Assembly: GCF_023221595.1 (NCBI RefSeq)
Contig: NZ_CP096563.1
Coordinates: 1,036,501-1,100,500, forward strand
Direction: 5' to 3'
DNA: 64,000 bases
Source: Rhodococcus qingshengii JCM 15477
Lineage (GTDB): Bacteria; Actinomycetota; Actinomycetes; Mycobacteriales; Mycobacteriaceae
Part shown: positions 63,832-64,000 of the stretch, piece by piece
How positions within the stretch are numbered: position 1 is the first letter of the stretch
Layout: each line of letters starts with the position of its first letter
Notes under the pieces: generated by a model
Told to the model about the DNA's origin: nothing
Database searches by the model: none
The model's input: only the letters and a program-made list of their open reading frames with translations
Position numbers and translations under genes: made by a program

Positions 63832-64000
63832 GTGCGTCCTACACTTGATTCCTACACTCATCTGGCCGGTGGCAAGGTCCGTGACCTTTACACGATCGAC
63901 GACGAGCATCTGCTGCTTGTCGCGAGTGATCGGATCTCGGCCTACGACCACGTGCTCAGCACACCGATCCCGGACAAGGGGCGCGTGCTCACCGCGATGA
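63832..64000 (+). CDS. purC: SAICAR synthetase, 5' end (cut by the window)
   Basis: The first 56 codons of phosphoribosylaminoimidazole-succinocarboxamide synthase, which adds aspartate to CAIR in purine synthesis. The N-terminus [20 protein letters not shown], then [15 protein letters not shown] (ATP and substrate binding) and [11 protein letters not shown], is characteristic. GTG 63832 is the start. The frame continues beyond the right edge. It completes the purD-purB-purC order. Confidence 0.95.
   Translation, partial: MRPTLDSYTHLAGGKVRDLYTIDDEHLLLVASDRISAYDHVLSTPIPDKGRVLTAM

Overview
The window is 64 kb of high-GC actinobacterial chromosome. Gene content and protein sequences point to Rhodococcus, most likely the R. 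erythropolis/R. qingshengii group. This rests on an NRPS siderophore locus with an MbtH protein, a PhoP/PhoR pair close to the mycobacterial proteins, DUF222-HNH and ANTAR proteins, a Tat-exported cholesterol oxidase, and DtxR/IdeR-type iron boxes. I see no rRNA, CRISPR array, prophage or insertion sequence. One tRNA is present. A backbone of phoP-phoR, a HIT gene, purD, purB and purC runs left to right in the order I recall from Mycobacterium tuberculosis, and accessory modules sit between these genes.

Layout. 0-4.6 kb: the 3' end of a siderophore NRPS (A-T-C), an ornithine/lysine N-monooxygenase behind an iron box, and an overlapping MbtH gene, closed by a strong terminator. 4.6-10.3 kb: ThrE-type exporter, tRNA-Thr(UGU), GAF-ANTAR regulator, a 36-residue hydrophobic peptide gene, a protein with thirteen 10-residue repeats, an SMR transporter under what I read as a guanidine-III riboswitch, and an unknown polytopic membrane protein. 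10.5-12.7 kb: phoPR.

12.7-24 kb: a D-amino-acid/D-peptide island. Leftward genes encode a DSD1-like PLP enzyme and an N-acyl-D-amino-acid deacylase. Rightward genes encode a DppA-type D-aminopeptidase, then an MFS transporter, tryptophan 2,3-dioxygenase, an M20 hydrolase, a GNAT acyltransferase, an N-acylamino-acid racemase and a PucR regulator. The GNAT/racemase/M20 trio matches the known D-to-L conversion route through N-succinyl amino acids. Its linkage to tryptophan dioxygenase suggests D-tryptophan catabolism.

24-36.3 kb: a class-A-like serine hydrolase, a gamma-butyrolactone-receptor-like TetR, a HIT protein, two membrane glycosyltransferases, a DUF222-HNH gene with an SOS box, and a five-gene Opp/Dpp/Nik-type ABC operon. 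36.4-45 kb: purD, cholesterol oxidase, a MarR regulator divergent from an iron-box FecB-like lipoprotein, a PAP2 phosphatase, a two-component pair whose genes converge, and a membrane protein with internal repeats. 45-53.6 kb: an orphan peptide-binding lipoprotein coupled to a rare S9-S12 double serine hydrolase and a second S12 hydrolase, then an aminotransferase and a TetR regulator.

53.6-64 kb: purB, a second HIT protein, a DUF1254/DUF1214 protein, a Fes-like siderophore esterase divergent from a FecB-like lipoprotein at a shared iron box, a NarL-type two-component system, an exported MptpB-like phosphatase, a third FecB-like lipoprotein with its own iron box, and the first 169 bases of purC. 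The iron genes (siderophore synthesis, three orphan binding lipoproteins, one esterase) are spread over the window but appear joined by IdeR boxes. Coordinates and motif matches were read by eye; no database search was possible.
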